From contig JACMJO010000053.1 in assembly GCA_014380605.1 (NCBI GenBank), positions 1 through 9,119 on the forward strand: DNA of 9,119 nt, in the 5' to 3' direction. Below, piece by piece: positions 7,256 to 9,119 of the stretch. The stretch comes from Fimbriimonadaceae bacterium. GTDB lineage: Bacteria; Armatimonadota; Fimbriimonadia; Fimbriimonadales; Fimbriimonadaceae. Each line of letters starts with the position of its first letter. Positions within the stretch are counted from its first letter, which is position 1. The notes under the pieces were generated by a model, which was given only the letters and a program-made list of their open reading frames with translations, had not been told where the DNA came from and searched no databases. Both the position numbers and the translations under genes were made by a program.

Positions 7256-7678
7256 ATGCCAAAACGCGGAGAGGTCTACGCACTAGTCGATAGCTTTTTT
7301 CAGGAAGTCTGGAACGAGCAGAACGACGATGCCATCCCTAAGTACATTTCTCCAAAAGTTATTGAGCACGGACTTTCCGGGCTTCAACCGCTAACCCTGG
7401 ATTACAGCGATTTCATCGCCTTTCGGGCCAGATTCCTACAGGCCTTTCCCGACGCCAAGTTTACGGTCGACAACATTCTCGTCGAAGGCGAGGTCGTGGT
7501 TGTCCGATTTCATGTTGAAGCCACCCATCTTGGCGATGGGATGGGATTCCCCGCAACCGGACGAAAAATCTCGTTCACAGCGATGGGATTTGGGATTTGG
7601 AGGGATGGCAAGATGATCGAGGCCTGGAACAACTTCGACCAACTTGGCTTGATGCGCCAAGTTGGTCTGATCGAATAG
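7256..7678 (+). CDS. SnoaL-like (NTF2-fold) protein, second of a tandem pair
   Basis: The protein has 140 residues and is one SnoaL-like domain, clearly paralogous to the gene before it. Shared blocks in order are FFQEVWNEQNDDAI (14-27), AFPDAKFTV, ATHLGDGMGFPATGRKISF, and WRDGKMIEAWNNFDQLGLMRQVGLIE at the C-terminus. E37-H38 occupy the place of the conserved pocket His, and the GxPATGRK block is typical of ester-cyclase-like SnoaL proteins. It has no signal peptide. The substrate is unknown, and homologues often act on small lipophilic or polyketide-like molecules. The ATG at 7256 lies 19 bases after the previous stop, with only a weak G-rich stretch (TTGGGG) upstream. Its stop ends one base before the stop of the convergent lipoprotein gene. 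Confidence 0.88.
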   Translation: MPKRGEVYALVDSFFQEVWNEQNDDAIPKYISPKVIEHGLSGLQPLTLDYSDFIAFRARFLQAFPDAKFTVDNILVEGEVVVVRFHVEATHLGDGMGFPATGRKISFTAMGFGIWRDGKMIEAWNNFDQLGLMRQVGLIE

Positions 7679-7679
7679 C

Positions 7680-8612
7680 CTACGGTCCCAGGCGAACCGA
7701 GCTTGGGCTGTCGAATTGGTTGACGCCAGACCCGGTGGTTCCAAAGGTAACCGCTCCGCCTCCGCCAATGTTGTCGTAGCGACTCAGCTTGTTATCGTTC
7801 TGATTGACGGCGTAGATTCGCCCGCCCGAATCGTAAGTCGCGCTTTGAACGGTATCCAAGGGCAACGTGATCCAACCCGCGGTCGACATGATATCGGTCT
7901 GAACGATCTGACCACCTCGGTCGGCGACCAGCATTTGCCCAAGGTTATTGAAGACGATGTCCGCCGCTCCATCGAACTGTCCAACGCCTGAACCAGAGGT
8001 TCCAAAAGTTGTCCAACCTGCCCCCGCCATGGTGTCGATTCGGGCGATCCGGTCGTTGATGTAATCCGTGATGTAGATTCGCCCGATAGAGTCCAAACCG
8101 ATGCCCTGGATTCCGTCGAACTGGCCAACGCCCGATCCCTGGGCGCCAAACGCCACCCAGTTCGCGCCGGTCATGTTGTCGATGCGAACGACTCTGTAGT
8201 TTCCTGAATCAATGATGTACAGCCGATCCGTTGAGTCGATCGCGATTCGGTAGGGGTTATCGAACTGGCCAACGCCTGAACCGGCCGTGCCAAATGTGGT
8301 CCAGCCCGCTCCCGTCATATCGTCGATGCGCACGATTCGGTTGTTACTGTAATCGACGCAGTAGATCCGGCCAAGTGAGTCAAAGGCGATGTCGGCAAGA
8401 AAATTAAACTGCCCAACCCCGCTGCCAGATGAACCAAACGAGGTCCAGCCAGATCCGGACATGTTATTGACGCGAACGATTCTATCGTTGCCGTCGGCAA
8501 TATAGATTCTTCGTGGATCGTTGGAACCGCCGCCCCCGCCCGATCCTCCACAACCGATAACGGTAGCGATCGCCACAGCTACATAAACAAGTTTTAGAAC
8601 TTTTTCAAACAT
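7680..8612 (-). CDS. Lipoprotein with six-bladed beta-propeller (NHL-like repeats)
   Basis: The protein has 310 residues. A short signal peptide with a lipobox (TVIGC, Cys21) is followed by a Gly/Ser linker, so the mature protein should be lipid-anchored outside the cytoplasm. The body consists of about 48-residue units of the form DS.GRIYI.D..N.RIVRID.MTGAGW.TFGT.GSGVGQF, an NHL/SMP-30-like propeller pattern. Six blades can be counted; the C-terminal DSPSSVRLGP plus the N-terminal DPRRIYIADG complete one blade, the usual ring closure. Blade 5 has lost the TFG...GSGVGQF hairpin. ATG 8612 is chosen over the in-frame TTG at 8642 because the latter lies within the promoter and because GGGG precedes 8612 by five bases. 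No catalytic motif is visible. A scaffold or ligand-binding role is an inference. Confidence 0.9.
   Translation of the reverse strand: MFEKVLKLVYVAVAIATVIGCGGSGGGGGSNDPRRIYIADGNDRIVRVNNMSGSGWTSFGSSGSGVGQFNFLADIAFDSLGRIYCVDYSNNRIVRIDDMTGAGWTTFGTAGSGVGQFDNPYRIAIDSTDRLYIIDSGNYRVVRIDNMTGANWVAFGAQGSGVGQFDGIQGIGLDSIGRIYITDYINDRIARIDTMAGAGWTTFGTSGSGVGQFDGAADIVFNNLGQMLVADRGGQIVQTDIMSTAGWITLPLDTVQSATYDSGGRIYAVNQNDNKLSRYDNIGGGGAVTFGTTGSGVNQFDSPSSVRLGP
7981..8418 (-). repeat. 144-bp tandem repeats encoding propeller blades
   Basis: The plus-strand string CCAAC(G/C)CC recurs at 7981, 8125, 8269 and 8413, exactly 144 bp apart. It marks the GSGVGQF end of successive 48-codon blades. The repeats are diverged but clearly homologous, and they lie wholly inside the lipoprotein gene. 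The first and last blades outside this span follow the pattern less strictly. Confidence 0.85.
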
Positions 8613-8622
8613 AATTACCCCG

Positions 8623-8652
8623 AAATTACCTCTATATTGCAAGACGTGTCAA
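8623..8652 (-). promoter_or_regulatory. Promoter of the propeller lipoprotein gene
   Basis: On the minus strand a perfect TTGACA (8652-8647) is followed, after 18 bases, by TAATTT (8628-8623), or after 16 bases by GGTAAT (8630-8625). Transcription would start around 8616-8618, leaving a leader of only about four to six bases before ATG 8612. This excludes the TTG at 8642 as a start codon. Confidence 0.55.
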
Positions 8653-8688
8653 GGGTCCTAATCGATGGGCCATGACCCCAACTCATGC

Positions 8689-8694
8689 CATAAT
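8689..8694 (+). promoter_or_regulatory. -10 box of lysA, leaderless start
   Basis: CATAAT (five of six to TATAAT) is followed by exactly six bases and then the lysA ATG at 8701. This matches the geometry at dxr, so the transcript probably begins at the start codon. No recognisable -35 or Shine-Dalgarno sequence is present. Confidence 0.5.
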
Positions 8695-8700
8695 TCGCGA

Positions 8701-9119
8701 ATGACCGCCGCCCCCCTGCAGGACACTCGCTTTAGGCTAAGCGAACCGCAGGCGCGAGAGCTTGCTGAAACTTATGGTACGCCGTTGTACGTGGTGGATG
8801 AGGCGCATTTCCGCCAGCGCATTCAGACTTACTATGAAGGCTTTCGAGCCGCTTCCCCGCTCGGCCAGCTGAGCTTTGCCACTAAAGCCAACTCCACCGC
8901 CGCTCTGATCAAGATCGCTTACCAGGAAGGATGCTCGATCGACGTGGCATCCGAGGGCGAACTTCGAGTAGCGCTGATGGCGGGGGTTCCCGCGTCGGCC
9001 TGCCACCTCCATGGCAACAACAAGCAGGTTTCCGAGCTGGCCTTTGCCATTGAGCAAGGCATCGGAATGATCGTCCTCGACAACTTTGAGGAGATCGAGA
9101 CCGTAGCAAGATTGCTTAA
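8701..9119 (+). CDS. lysA: Diaminopimelate decarboxylase, N-terminal part (3' truncated)
   Basis: This PLP enzyme decarboxylates meso-diaminopimelate to lysine in the cytoplasm, the last step of lysine synthesis. The window holds the first 139 codons; the frame is still open at base 9119. The order of motifs is that of the fold-III decarboxylases: YGTPLYVVDEAHFRQR, the PLP-lysine block FATKANS (K62), GCSIDVASEGELRVALMAG, and HLHGNNK with the following EL..AI.QGI. A related ornithine/arginine-type decarboxylase is possible, but the VAS.GEL and HGNNK pattern favours LysA. The ATG at 8701 fits the homology start and the -10 box six bases before it. It is divergent from the lipoprotein gene across 88 bases. 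Confidence 0.92.
   Translation, partial: MTAAPLQDTRFRLSEPQARELAETYGTPLYVVDEAHFRQRIQTYYEGFRAASPLGQLSFATKANSTAALIKIAYQEGCSIDVASEGELRVALMAGVPASACHLHGNNKQVSELAFAIEQGIGMIVLDNFEEIETVARLL

Noticed and set aside
7981..8418. Regular 144-bp repeats considered as a CRISPR or other non-coding array
   Set aside because: The periodicity is a multiple of three, there are no short identical repeats with unrelated spacers, and the reading frame encodes propeller blades throughout.
8613..8642. TTG start at 8642 for the lipoprotein
   Set aside because: It would lie upstream of the predicted transcription start and would place ten extra residues before a normal lipoprotein signal peptide.

Overview
The window is ordinary chromosomal DNA of a free-living bacterium with moderately high GC (estimated by eye). 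It encodes the non-mevalonate isoprenoid enzyme Dxr, an RseP-type protease, a glutamate synthase and a diaminopimelate-type LysA. Start regions mostly lack good Shine-Dalgarno sequences, and two genes have a TANNNT box exactly six bases before the ATG, which points to leaderless transcripts. Together with the diverged GltB and the large DUF5695-like protein, I would guess Armatimonadota (Fimbriimonadia) or a neighbouring Terrabacteria lineage. That assignment is inference, not proof.

Layout. Bases 2-925 (+) are the C-terminal third domain of a glutamate synthase large subunit, cut by the left edge. Bases 1002-3572 (+) encode a large soluble protein resembling DUF5695 (beta-sandwich plus alpha-helical toroid). 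Its stop overlaps, as ATGA, the start of a small membrane-anchored coiled-coil protein (3569-3964). The 250-base gap that follows holds an imperfect inverted repeat, a good sigma70-type promoter, an initiator tRNA-Met with an unusual discriminator base, and an intrinsic terminator. On the minus strand, dxr (6645-5530) and rseP (5522-4215) form a tight two-gene operon. Divergent from it, two tandem SnoaL-like (NTF2-fold) genes (6772-7236, 7256-7678) run on the plus strand. They meet, one base apart, the 3' end of a minus-strand lipoprotein gene made of 144-bp beta-propeller repeats (8612-7680). Divergent from that gene, lysA begins at 8701 and runs off the right edge.

How the genes relate. dxr and rseP are neighbours in many bacteria, where they lie among envelope and isoprenoid genes. 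The other genes are metabolic or of unknown role and show no shared pathway. I found no defence system, mobile element, CRISPR array or clear novel multi-gene system. The points most worth checking are the leaderless-start pattern, C73 in the initiator tRNA, a roughly 50-residue insertion in RseP, a shortened low-complexity stretch in Dxr, and a strong hairpin inside the 3' end of the DUF5695-like gene.
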